Made by a program: the position numbers and the translations under genes. 64,000 bases of DNA from Pseudomonas serboccidentalis (GTDB taxonomy: Bacteria > Pseudomonadota > Gammaproteobacteria > Pseudomonadales > Pseudomonadaceae): the NCBI RefSeq assembly GCF_028830055.1, contig NZ_CP101655.1, positions 1,804,880-1,868,879 on the forward strand, read 5' to 3'. The notes beneath the pieces were generated by a model that saw nothing but the letters and a program-made list of their open reading frames with translations, made no database searches and had not been told where the DNA came from. Below are positions 1 to 7,590 of this stretch, piece by piece. Every line of letters begins with the position of its first letter. Position 1 is the stretch's first letter.

Positions 1-17
1 GGAATCTATTACCGATA

Positions 18-1124
18 TCAATCAGCGACGATCTCAAACGCAGCACTCCCCAAAACCTCCCCATTAACCAAAACCCTAACCCCATGCCGCCCCAAAAAAT
101 GCTTCCGCGTCGTAAAATCCCGAATCACCTGCCGCCTCCCCACAACCAACTCCCCAAACCCCGCCAACACCACCGTCTTCAACTTGAAAACCTTCCCTGA
201 AACCCCGCCATTCGCCTTCACATAGTCAATCGCATAATCAATCACCAACCGTTGCTCATGCGCCACCGTCGACTTCACCGTAAACGACAATGTAATCGCT
301 TCCCCCAACCGCACCACCGCCGGCTCAACCCGCACATCCAGCAACTCAACCTCAGCCTTGGCTCCGGCACCAATCACCGTCAGCGCTCGCAGATCTCCCT
401 GTTTGATCAAACTGCGCAACGCATGCTTGGCAATCCACGCCGTGTGTTTGTTCTCCAGCGACCAGCCTTCAATCGTGTCCAGCACCCACTCCGGATGCTC
501 TTTGGTCACGTCATTCAAATGGTTCGCCACGGACTTGCGCACGTACAGACTCTCGTCGGCTTTCAATCGATCGAGGATTCCGGCGGCCAATTGCGGATTG
601 GCCTGCACCGCTTCCAGGCGAAATGACCAGGGCAGGCGAGGGCGGGTGCCTTCGCTGGCGAGGCGGCGGACGTGGTGGTTTTCGTCTTGGGTCCAGTCGT
701 GCATGAGTTCCAGCGAGCGTTTGAGGTCGCTGCGCAGGAAGTGGCGGATGGCGAATTCGGAGGAGCCGAAGGTGGTGAAGTATTTCAGTGCTTGCATCGA
801 GGTATCGAACGCGTGGCCGCCGTAGCTGGCGACGTAGTGCGGCAGGCACATGCTGACGAATCCGCTGTTGAGGCGGGGGGCGAGTTCGCGCAGCACATCG
901 AGGGAATCTTCGTAGTCCAGCGGCAGCACGGCGTGCAGGCTTTCGCTGACGCGGGCCATGCGTTGCATCACCGAGAGTTCGGCAAGCCCGTCGTTGGCAT
1001 GCTTGAGAAACGCTTTGGCCTTGAACGCCGGGTACACGGCGCTCATTTCAGTGGCGATGTGGTGCAGGCGTTCGGCGTTGAAGATTTCCTTTAACGCCGG
1101 CGCGGCGGTGTCGGTTGCGCTCAT
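18..1124 (-). CDS. alkC: AlkC-type DNA alkylation repair glycosylase with Ig-like tail
   Basis: This 368-residue protein has the all-helical HEAT-like repeat body of the AlkC/AlkD family, which excises 3-methyladenine-type lesions without flipping the base. Residues about 1-250 carry the helical repeats, including an Arg/His-rich stretch near residues 150-165 (ENHHVRRLASEG) typical of the DNA-facing surface. Residues about 260-368 look like a beta-rich immunoglobulin-like domain, the arrangement known for Pseudomonas AlkC. The open frame extends further upstream, but that extension runs through the GST gene and is Arg/Pro-rich shadow sequence. I therefore start at the ATG at 1124, two bases after the GST stop codon, which suggests one operon and coupled translation. 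Family assignment is firm. The exact lesion range is inferred from the family. Confidence 0.87.
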   Translation of the reverse strand: MSATDTAAPALKEIFNAERLHHIATEMSAVYPAFKAKAFLKHANDGLAELSVMQRMARVSESLHAVLPLDYEDSLDVLRELAPRLNSGFVSMCLPHYVASYGGHAFDTSMQALKYFTTFGSSEFAIRHFLRSDLKRSLELMHDWTQDENHHVRRLASEGTRPRLPWSFRLEAVQANPQLAAGILDRLKADESLYVRKSVANHLNDVTKEHPEWVLDTIEGWSLENKHTAWIAKHALRSLIKQGDLRALTVIGAGAKAEVELLDVRVEPAVVRLGEAITLSFTVKSTVAHEQRLVIDYAIDYVKANGGVSGKVFKLKTVVLAGFGELVVGRRQVIRDFTTRKHFLGRHGVRVLVNGEVLGSAAFEIVAD

Positions 1125-1126
1125 GG

Positions 1127-1732
1127 TCAGGTCATCGGGGTGCTGACGAACGCTTCGAGGGTTTCGGCGTAGGCGGTGTATTGGGCGATGTGCGGGTAGC
1201 GGCGGGTGTCGATCTGGTCGGGGACGACGAGGCCGGTGAAGCTCCAGGCGACGGCGAGGCTGATGCCGGCCTGGGTGAGGGTGCCGTCGGTGGGCAGGCC
1301 GCTTTTTTCGAGTTCCTGTTCGAGGGCGGTGAAGGCGGCGGCGAGTTGGCCTTCGACGCGTTCGACCCATGGTTGGTATTGGATGTCGGCCGGGCGCAGG
1401 TTGCGTTCGTAGTAGAGCTGCACGGCTTTTTCGCAGGCGGCGAGGCTGAGGCCGATCAGGCGCAGGGCGTGAGCGCGTTGTTTGAGGTCGCTGGGCAGCA
1501 GGCTTTTGCCGCTGGCGGCTTCGAGGTAGTCGAGGATGAGGGTGGAGTCCATCAGGACCACGCCGTCATCGAGGATCAGCGTGGGCGCCTTGACCACCGG
1601 GTTGATCTGCTGGAATTGCTCGAAGTGGCGGAACACCGAGACCGATTGGTGTTCGAGGGCGATGCCGAGGCGTTTGGCGGAGATCGCCACGCGGCGCACG
1701 TAAGGGGAGTCCAGCATGCCGATCAGTTTCAT
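1127..1732 (-). CDS. Glutathione S-transferase family protein
   Basis: A 201-residue cytosolic GST-like protein. Residues 1-75 form a thioredoxin fold beginning MKLIGMLDSPYVRR, with Ser9 in the usual N-terminal active-site region and a DSTLILDYLE segment that matches the glutathione-contacting Asp/Glu-Ser motif. The remainder is the helical C-terminal domain. The start at 1732 is chosen over an upstream ATG (1768) because an AAGGAA ribosome-binding site precedes it and the fold begins there. It lies 61 bases after the RpiR gene and two bases before alkC, so the three may be co-transcribed. Pairing with an alkylation glycosylase suggests a role in electrophile detoxification, which is inference. 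The substrate is unknown. Confidence 0.85.
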   Translation of the reverse strand: MKLIGMLDSPYVRRVAISAKRLGIALEHQSVSVFRHFEQFQQINPVVKAPTLILDDGVVLMDSTLILDYLEAASGKSLLPSDLKQRAHALRLIGLSLAACEKAVQLYYERNLRPADIQYQPWVERVEGQLAAAFTALEQELEKSGLPTDGTLTQAGISLAVAWSFTGLVVPDQIDTRRYPHIAQYTAYAETLEAFVSTPMT

Positions 1733-1793
1733 GACGCGTTCCTTCAAGTCGAACCGGTGGGAAGGCATAACCTAGCCGAGCCTGAGGCAAATG

Positions 1794-2702
1794 TCAGTCG
1801 TCAAACCCCGCTTGCTCGTGAATCTCCTCGACATTCAATTCCAGCCGATACGCCACCGCCACAAACAACGCCTGACACAAACACAAGGTCGCGCTCAACG
1901 AGCGGAACGCCAATGCGCTGCCTTCATTCACCAGCAACAGGCTGTTGGCGTTCCTCGCCAGTGGCGAGAGATGGCTGTCGGTGAGGATCAGGGTGTTTGC
2001 TTGTTGCTGGCGGGCGTAGCGCAGGCAGTGTTGGGTTTCCTTGGCGTAGGGGGTGAAGCTGATGGCGATCACCAGATCTCCACTGCGCACGCTGCGCATC
2101 TGCTCTCGATAACTACCGCCAAGGCCGGACACCAGGTGAATCCGCTTGTGAGTGTGTTGCAAGTTGTAAACGAGGTAGTCGGCGACGGCGAAGGAGCGGC
2201 GCACGCCGATGACATAGATGTTGTCGGCGTTGACGATCAGGTCGACGGCTTTTTCGAACGCGACGTCGTCGAGTTCGCGGCCCAGGCGTTCGATGCCGGA
2301 GCGGGTGGCGTCGATGCATTCGCGGGCGAGGTCGCCGTCGCTGGCTGGCTGCGACTGGTTGGCGATCATGCTGCGGATGCGTTGCTGGTAGTTCTGCACC
2401 GGCGAGGCTTTGTGGGTGTAGGCGGTGCGGAACAAGGCCTGCATTTCGCTGAAGCCGCTGAAGCCGAAGCGCTGCGAGAAGCGCACGATGGCGGACGGAT
2501 GCACTTCGCATTCACGGGCGATGTCGCTGATGCGATCAACCATGATCCGGTCGCTTTGCTGGCTCATGTAACTGGCGATGCGCTTGAGTTGGCGCGGCAG
2601 GGTATCGTATTCGTCGGTGATCAGTTGCAGCAGACGCTCGGCATTGATCGGGGGGCTGGCGAGGGGGCGCTCGTCGTTGGCCGGCAGATCGGGGCGGGGC
2701 AT
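1794..2702 (-). CDS. MurR/RpiR family transcriptional regulator
   Basis: A 302-residue one-component regulator. The N-terminal half (about 25-105) is the RpiR helix-turn-helix domain, visible as RISDIARECEVHPSAIVRFS. The C-terminal half (about 130-265) is a sugar-isomerase (SIS) fold with the phosphosugar-binding type strand NADNIYVIGVRRS and a SVRSGDLVIAISFTPYAKE segment. Such proteins sense phosphorylated sugars or related metabolites. The start at 2702 has AAAGGA about eight bases upstream, while the in-frame ATG at 2762 falls inside a REP-type repeat and has no such site. No sugar genes lie nearby; the downstream neighbours are the GST and alkC genes. The target and ligand cannot be read from the sequence. 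Confidence 0.85.
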   Translation of the reverse strand: MPRPDLPANDERPLASPPINAERLLQLITDEYDTLPRQLKRIASYMSQQSDRIMVDRISDIARECEVHPSAIVRFSQRFGFSGFSEMQALFRTAYTHKASPVQNYQQRIRSMIANQSQPASDGDLARECIDATRSGIERLGRELDDVAFEKAVDLIVNADNIYVIGVRRSFAVADYLVYNLQHTHKRIHLVSGLGGSYREQMRSVRSGDLVIAISFTPYAKETQHCLRYARQQQANTLILTDSHLSPLARNANSLLLVNEGSALAFRSLSATLCLCQALFVAVAYRLELNVEEIHEQAGFDD

Positions 2703-2729
2703 GGGGAGTCCTTTTGGCAAATTGATCAC

Positions 2730-2854
2730 CCTGTGGCGAGGGGGCTTGTCGAATCGTTGCACCGTCCCGTTGGACTTCGCAGCAGACCCTCTGCTTGAAA
2801 GAAAAAAGCAGGGCCGCCCCGCGACTCAGCGGGGGCAAGCCCCCTCGCCACAGG
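2730..2854. repeat. REP-type inverted repeat (CCTGTGGCGAGGG family)
   Basis: Arms at 2730-2748 and 2836-2854 are exact reverse complements (19 bp, beginning CCTGTGGCGAGGG), separated by 87 bases. A related copy lies at 47988-48102. This is a family of extragenic palindromes common in Pseudomonas. It sits directly upstream of the RpiR start and so overlaps that gene's promoter region. Confidence 0.8.
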
Positions 2855-3243
2855 TGTTGGTTTGCTCTGATATTAGGGGGCTTTTTCGGGTTTGCTTTGC
2901 TGAAACGATGCACTGCGCGGGCGGCATGGCTGAAAAAAATGCGACCAACTGCCACTGGGTTAGCCGTTTGTCTTCTATATACAGCCGCTCGACTGAATTT
3001 CTTGCTATAAACGCACTCCGATGACCGCCATGACGCCTGTGTCAGAGCTGTTTACGGGTGTTGTCGGACAAATTCCCAGTATTTACAGTTGCTGAGGCCT
3101 CAAACGGGCCTTAGACTGCCGCCCCTTCGTAAATTGAGTGCCGGGTGGCGTTTGCAATAAACGATGCCTTTTCGTCGACCGGACACGGTTCGCCGGAACG
3201 CTCCCTAATTCGCCTTAATGCACGTTTTTTTATAGAGATATCA
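2855..3243 (+). promoter_or_regulatory. Long leader/promoter region upstream of the DksA-like gene
   Basis: About 390 bases without a supportable gene. The part after 3090 is probably the promoter and leader of the DksA-like gene: it contains several short AT-rich runs (for example around 3150-3165 and the T-rich stretch 3225-3235) in front of the ATG at 3244. I could not identify a convincing Zur box or a specific -35/-10 pair, and no ribosome-binding site stronger than AGAGATATCA precedes the start. Confidence 0.35.
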
Positions 3244-3648
3244 ATGACAAAGGACAAGTTGCTGGCCATGCCGGCAGATGACTACATGAATGCCGAGCAG
3301 CACGCTTTCTTCACTGAGCTGCTGCAGAACATGAAAGTCGAAACCCACGAGCGCATTGAGCAAAACCGTATCGCCATCGAAAGCCTGGACACCCCGGCCG
3401 ACCCGGCGGACGCGGCTTCGGTTGAAGAAGAGCGCACCTGGCTGGTCAACGCGATCGATCGCGACCAGCGCATGCTGCCGCAACTGGAACAAGCCCTTGA
3501 GCGCATCAAGGAAGACAGTTTTGGCTGGTGCGACGACAGCGGCGAGGCCATCGGCCTGAAGCGCCTGCTGATCAGCCCGACCACCAAGTACTGCATCGAA
3601 GCTCAAGAGCGTCACGAGCAGATCGACAAGCACCAGCGTCAGGCCTGA
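3244..3648 (+). CDS. DksA/TraR family RNA polymerase-binding factor with incomplete zinc finger
   Basis: A 134-residue DksA-type protein that would bind the secondary channel of RNA polymerase and act with ppGpp. The coiled-coil tip is kept: D53, D56 and A58 correspond to the essential DxxDxA of Escherichia coli DksA. The C-terminal globular region has Cys96 and Cys117, but the partners three residues later are Ser99 and Ala120. Only two of the four zinc ligands therefore remain. This resembles the zinc-independent DksA2 of Pseudomonas aeruginosa, which replaces DksA under zinc limitation. The start at ATG 3244 gives the length usual for the family, whereas the longer frame from 3145 adds an unrelated leader. 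The gene stands alone and is followed by a REP palindrome that could end transcription. Confidence 0.85.
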   Translation: MTKDKLLAMPADDYMNAEQHAFFTELLQNMKVETHERIEQNRIAIESLDTPADPADAASVEEERTWLVNAIDRDQRMLPQLEQALERIKEDSFGWCDDSGEAIGLKRLLISPTTKYCIEAQERHEQIDKHQRQA

Positions 3649-3683
3649 TTCCATGGCTGCCCCCTGAATGGGGGGCGCCTGCA

Positions 3684-3759
3684 AAAGATCGCAGCCTTCG
3701 GCAGCTCCTACATGGGTTTACGTGAACCGCTGTAGGAGCTGCCGAAGGCTGCGATCTTT
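3684..3759. repeat. REP palindrome (TGTAGGAGCTGCCGAAGG family), perfect arms
   Basis: Arms 3684-3712 and 3731-3759 are exact 29-base reverse complements around an 18-base loop. The same element recurs at 8614, 11876, 18143 and 26815, with a degenerate copy at 43804. Here it lies between the dksA-like gene and the chemoreceptor gene, where it can form a strong hairpin. Confidence 0.9.
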
Positions 3760-3895
3760 GCTTTTGCTCGTCTGCACGATTCCCGAGCGGTTCCATTGAC
3801 CTGCTGCAGGCTCCACGACTAACGGACCATGGATAATGGCCAGGTAGTGGCGTTTAATGCGGATACAACAATGAGAACATGCGTGGGGTGACGAA

Positions 3896-5500
3896 ATGAC
3901 GAGAGATGGATCTCTGGTTGCGGCTCTGCCCGCACCAGTGCTGTTGCCGAAAAACCGCTGGATCGCTCCGACCCTGCAAAGCATTGCCTTGATGCTGTTG
4001 CTCGTCGGCATGACGCTGGGTGAGTGGTCGTTGTACATCGGCCTGCCACTGGTGGTGTTGATTGTCTGGCTGCCACGCCTGCGTTCCCGTGCCGTCGCCG
4101 ATGCCGCGCCTGTCGAGACCGGCAGCGCGATTTCCGAACTCACTCGCGATCTTTCCTACACCACCAGTCATAACGCTCTGTCAGCCGCGGGTGTGGCGTT
4201 TTCCGTCAAACAACTGGCCAGCAAGCTGGAATCGCAGCTCGACGCGGCGGCGCAGATTGTCAGCAACGCCGAAGTGATGATCGCCACCGAACACGCTACC
4301 TCGCAGCTCAGCCGTGCAGCGCTGGACGCCGCCAGTGAAGCGCACCACAGCAGCGCGGCGGGGCGTACCGAGCTGGTGGATTCGATTGCGCGCATGCACC
4401 AGCTCAGCCAGCGCGCCAACGCCAGCCGTGAGCTGATCGAAGCCCTGAGCCTGCGCAGCGACGACATTCAACGGGTGACGCTGGTGATTCAGTCCATCGC
4501 CAGCCAGACCAATCTGCTGGCCCTCAACGCGGCGATTGAAGCGGCGCGGGCGGGCGAGCATGGTCGTGGTTTTGCGGTGGTGGCGGACGAGGTGCGCGGT
4601 CTGGCGGCGCGCACGGCGTCGGCGACTGGCGAAGTCGGGGAAATGGTCGCCGATATTCAACAGCGCACGGCGCAGGTAGTGGAGCAGATCCGCGAGCTGT
4701 CCAGCGATCTGCAGGTCGGCGTCGCACAGGTGGAAAACACCGGTCAGCATCTGGAAAACATTGCCCGGTTGGCCGCGGGGGTGGAAGGTCAGGTCGGCGA
4801 AATTGCCCGTGGCGCGGAAACCAACCGAGAGCAGCTCGACAGCCTGTTCAAGGCCATCGAGCAGATGCGCAGTGATCTGGCGATCAGCGATCAACAGACC
4901 CGACGCCTGGCCGAGGCCGCCGTGCAGATGGAGGGCCAGGCAGAAACCATCAGCGAGCGTCTGGCCGAAGTCGGTCTGGATGACTACCACCAGCGGGTCT
5001 ATGACCTGGCACGTGAGGGGGCGACCCAGATTGCGGCGCGGTTCGAGGCGGATGTCGAGCAGGGGCGGATCAGCCTTGAGGATTTGTTCGACCGCCAGTA
5101 TCAACCGATTCCCGGGACGCAACCGGCGAAGTTCCATACCCGTTTCGACCGCTATACCGATCAGGTGCTGCCAGCGATTCAGGAGCCGCTGTTGCCGCGC
5201 CACGAAGGGTTGGTGTTCGCCATCGCCTGCACGCAGCAGGGCTATGTGCCGACGCATAACCTGGCGTTCAGTCAGCCGCTGACCGGTGACGAGCAGGTCG
5301 ACGCCGTGGGCAATCGCACCAAACGCAAGTTCGCCGACCGCACCGGCATCCGCTGTGGCAGTCATCAGCAAGCGGTGCTGCTGCAGACCTACACCCGCGA
5401 CACCGGGGAGTTGATGCATGATTTATCGGTGCCGATCATGGTCAAGGGCCGGCATTGGGGCGGGTTGCGATTGGGGTATAAACCGGAGAGTCCGAGCTGA
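3896..5500 (+). CDS. Methyl-accepting chemotaxis protein with cytoplasmic C-terminal sensor module
   Basis: A 534-residue chemoreceptor. Residues about 22-60 hold two closely spaced hydrophobic segments ([16 protein letters not shown] and [14 protein letters not shown]), so there is almost no periplasmic domain. Residues about 85-360 are the coiled-coil signalling domain. Its hairpin tip ([20 protein letters not shown], about 204-225) is the CheA/CheW-binding signature, followed by [16 protein letters not shown]. About 170 residues after the hairpin (365-534) form a separate globular module with conserved-looking [14 protein letters not shown] and [11 protein letters not shown] segments, probably the ligand-sensing part. 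This arrangement, anchored by two helices but sensing on the cytoplasmic side, differs from the classical periplasmic-sensor layout. The ligand is unknown. The start ATG at 3896 has only a weak GGGG-type site upstream. Confidence 0.88.
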   Translation: MTRDGSLVAALPAPVLLPKNRWIAPTLQSIALMLLLVGMTLGEWSLYIGLPLVVLIVWLPRLRSRAVADAAPVETGSAISELTRDLSYTTSHNALSAAGVAFSVKQLASKLESQLDAAAQIVSNAEVMIATEHATSQLSRAALDAASEAHHSSAAGRTELVDSIARMHQLSQRANASRELIEALSLRSDDIQRVTLVIQSIASQTNLLALNAAIEAARAGEHGRGFAVVADEVRGLAARTASATGEVGEMVADIQQRTAQVVEQIRELSSDLQVGVAQVENTGQHLENIARLAAGVEGQVGEIARGAETNREQLDSLFKAIEQMRSDLAISDQQTRRLAEAAVQMEGQAETISERLAEVGLDDYHQRVYDLAREGATQIAARFEADVEQGRISLEDLFDRQYQPIPGTQPAKFHTRFDRYTDQVLPAIQEPLLPRHEGLVFAIACTQQGYVPTHNLAFSQPLTGDEQVDAVGNRTKRKFADRTGIRCGSHQQAVLLQTYTRDTGELMHDLSVPIMVKGRHWGGLRLGYKPESPS

Positions 5501-5612
5501 TCGATTATTACCGTCCATGCAATGAATCTGTGCACGGGCGTTGCTGTTTCCGCTGTGACGAACTCATTAACATTGCTACTAGTTAGGTGGCTAATGAAGT
5601 GGAGAGGTCAGC

Positions 5613-5816
5613 ATGCAGAGCAGAGTCGATGTCGCGGTGATGATTGGCAGTGGTGTGCCCGCCGGATTGCGCGCGATGGGCCAGAGCGTGTGCTGGGTGG
5701 TGTTGCTCAACGGTGAGCGGCGTGGCACTGCGTTCGCCAGTCGCGACGAGGCGGAGGAGTGCAAGGCTGCCTGGCTCGCGCAACTGCAAGCCGAACCAGG
5801 CGACAGCCTGCACTGA
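5613..5816 (+). CDS. Small protein of unknown function
   Basis: A 67-residue protein preceded by a good ribosome-binding site (GGAGAGG, seven bases before the ATG). It has no membrane segment or recognisable motif. The middle reads as a short strand-turn-strand (VCWVVLLNGERRGTAFAS) followed by a helix (RDEAEECKAAWLAQLQ), the pattern of small single-domain Pseudomonas proteins that re-orient around one strand pair. It converges on the DUF2789 gene, with six bases between the stops. No function can be assigned. Confidence 0.65.
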   Translation: MQSRVDVAVMIGSGVPAGLRAMGQSVCWVVLLNGERRGTAFASRDEAEECKAAWLAQLQAEPGDSLH

Positions 5817-5822
5817 CATTGA

Positions 5823-6059
5823 TTAACGGCCGTCGTGCAAGCGTACGTTCAACTCATCGACCATCATCGCTTCCTCGCCGTCGGCGCGCAGCCATTCCTT
5901 CAGAAGTTGTGCCTGTTGCGGCGTCCAGAATTCGGCATCGATCAGTTTGGTATTGGCGTCCAGCGGATGCGCTTCGATGAAGTCGTCGATTGCGTTGCCC
6001 TCCGATGGCAGTCCGAGTTGGTCGAACAAGGTTTTCAGATCATATGCAGGCAGTTCCAT
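5823..6059 (-). CDS. DUF2789 family small protein
   Basis: A 78-residue soluble protein matching the DUF2789 family. It begins MELPAYDLKTLFDQLGLPS, has the characteristic FIEAHPLDANTKLIDAEFW stretch in the middle, and ends in an acidic helix. The start at 6059 has AAGGAG eight bases upstream; the longer frame to 6149 adds unrelated residues. The function of the family is unknown. The upstream neighbour on the same strand (6106-6381) is 46 bases away and may be co-transcribed. Confidence 0.8.
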   Translation of the reverse strand: MELPAYDLKTLFDQLGLPSEGNAIDDFIEAHPLDANTKLIDAEFWTPQQAQLLKEWLRADGEEAMMVDELNVRLHDGR

Positions 6060-6105
6060 CGTGTACTCCTTTTGCGTGTGCCGGAATGGCGCTGTCGCTC
6101 GCTCT

Positions 6106-6381
6106 TTATCTGAGGCAGTCGTTGGGCAAGAGTTCGATTCGTGCTTCAAGCGAGCGGGCTAGGGCACAGGCTGCGTTATGATCTTCGCGGAAACCTCTTA
6201 CACGACCGGTAGACGATTCCTTGATATGAAAGAACGCATTACCGGCCGGGACGACCTGGAAGCGCGGTGTGTTGGCGCTTTGTGCGTAGTGCGCAAGCTC
6301 CGGTATATCGGCTGCGTGCAACACGAAAGGCGCGTCGATGCTGGCGTTGGAGGGGCAAGCAAAGTGAGTCAGAGTGCACAT
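6106..6381 (-). CDS. Small hypothetical protein
   Basis: A 91-residue protein with AAAGGAC upstream of the ATG at 6381. It begins MCTLTHFACPSNASIDAPF and contains a GNAFFHIKESSTGRVRGF stretch that reads like a beta hairpin, followed by a helix rich in Ala and Arg. There is no signal peptide and no family I recognise. It precedes the DUF2789 gene on the same strand. Confidence 0.55.
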   Translation of the reverse strand: MCTLTHFACPSNASIDAPFVLHAADIPELAHYAQSANTPRFQVVPAGNAFFHIKESSTGRVRGFREDHNAACALARSLEARIELLPNDCLR

Positions 6382-6784
6382 ATGAAGTCCTTTTCATGAG
6401 TTGGCCGACGTTTACTGGTCGGTTCGGGTAGTCGTAAGGAGCATCGCTGCTCTAGAATCGCCAGTGCCTGTTGGCGACAGGTGCCTATCTAAAGCAATTT
6501 TTTACGGGCGATATGTCGGAAAAGGGCTTTTTTTCGTCAGTTTTTTCCCTAAAGTTTGTAGTCAGTCTTCGCTACGCTTAAGTGAAGATTTTTCCTTCAA
6601 GGCCTGGCGAACGTCGAGGCAAGTTTCTCGCGAGACTTTCCAGTAGTCTTGCGAACTCGCGATGAATGGGCGTTCTGCTTGATTCAGGTTTAGTGGAGTC
6701 ATTGGGTAACAGCATCGGCCTGGCCGTTTTTTTTGCCGTGCGCGTCTTTGCGCAGGGTACTTTTTCAGATGTGGGGATGTTTCT
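6382..6784. other. Intergenic region with nested inverted repeats, no supported gene
   Basis: About 400 bases, AT-richer than the surroundings. The only notable structure is a nested pair of short inverted repeats: TCGCCA (6458-6463) with TGGCGA (6472-6477), and CCTGT (6467-6471) with ACAGG (6477-6481). They could be an alternative-hairpin leader or a small RNA, or chance. An 81-codon open frame across it (6401-6646) lacks a ribosome-binding site and protein-like composition. Promoters for both flanking genes must lie here. Confidence 0.3.
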
Positions 6785-7255
6785 TTGGCAGTCAGTAATC
6801 TCGATATGCATGCTTTGTTCGTGCTGGGTGATTTGCGTGCAAAGCTGGTCAAGCTGTTCCAATCGCGTTTTGTTTACATCACCGAACAGAACGCCGAAGG
6901 CATTTACGTGGCCGAAATCGACACCGAAAGTGCGTTGGTGGTCGATGACAAACCGGGCCTCAAGCTCAAGGTAGGTGATCATTTCAGCGCCTCGGTCCTG
7001 CCCAGCCGTGAAGGCGGCAAGATGGACATCCGTTTTCGCGAGATCAAACTGACGGTCTATGGCCTGGGCGATTACGCCTTTGTCGAAACCGCCGAGGGTC
7101 ACGCGATCCTGTTCAAGGAAGGCCACAGCGTGGTGACGGTGTTTGCCGCGCATCAGCAATTGCAGGAAGGCCTGACCAAGACCCTGAAAGCCGTCACCGG
7201 CAAAGCGGCGAAGTGGCGCAAAGGCGAACTGGTCACGTTCAAGGCCAGCGAGTGA
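6785..7255 (+). CDS. Conserved hypothetical protein with probable TTG start
   Basis: A 156-residue soluble protein, mixed alpha/beta, with no signal peptide or transmembrane segment. Residues 20-80 look strand-rich (FVYITEQNAEGIYVAEIDTE, then a VGDHFSASVLPSREGG turn region), resembling a small barrel. The C-terminus is basic and helical. The start is uncertain. TTG at 6785 has GGGGATG upstream at a workable distance. The first in-frame ATG (6806) has no ribosome-binding site and would shorten the protein by seven residues. The stop overlaps the GTG start of the next gene, so the two are translationally coupled. Function unknown. Confidence 0.65.
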   Translation: MAVSNLDMHALFVLGDLRAKLVKLFQSRFVYITEQNAEGIYVAEIDTESALVVDDKPGLKLKVGDHFSASVLPSREGGKMDIRFREIKLTVYGLGDYAFVETAEGHAILFKEGHSVVTVFAAHQQLQEGLTKTLKAVTGKAAKWRKGELVTFKASE

Positions 7256-7461
7256 TCGGTGGCTTGAGTCGCGCCGACTTCCATTCGCAGAACCTCGACC
7301 GTGCGCGTGAGGAAGCCTTGCGCTTGTTCAACGCCAAAGCCGAATTGCAGGGGGGCTGGCTGAATTGGGTGGCTGCGCAGATCTATACCTTGCGGCCTGC
7401 GGAATACGCCAGCATGGTCAGACGCGAGCTGCAAAGCTTGCAGGAAAAGTCTGAAACATAA
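7252..7461 (+). CDS. Small protein coupled to the upstream hypothetical gene
   Basis: A 69-residue protein starting at GTG 7252, which overlaps the upstream stop codon as GTGA. It is helical throughout (NLDRAREEALRLFNAKAELQ; WLNWVAAQIYTLRPAEYASM) with no membrane segment. The overlap argues strongly for co-expression and perhaps a complex with the 6785-7255 product. No family recognised. Confidence 0.6.
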   Translation: MIGGLSRADFHSQNLDRAREEALRLFNAKAELQGGWLNWVAAQIYTLRPAEYASMVRRELQSLQEKSET

Positions 7462-7590
7462 CCTCGTCGGGGATTGGCTCCCTGAAAAAGCAGGAACCTC
7501 GGCTACAGTCAGTTGACTGAGTATTCAGAGGCTTGCGGTCTTCTGTCAGGCCGTCCTGCTATTGCTGTGAACAGCACGAGGTGCAAAAGC

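Noticed and set aside
1..17. A gene end at the left edge
   Set aside because: Only 17 bases precede the alkC stop; nothing can be assigned.
3684..3759. CRISPR-like palindromic repeat
   Set aside because: Repeat units are scattered singly between genes as palindromic pairs, not as a regular array with spacers, and no cas gene is present.
6401..6646. 81-codon frame in the 400-base gap
   Set aside because: No ribosome-binding site, atypical composition and it crosses inverted repeats.
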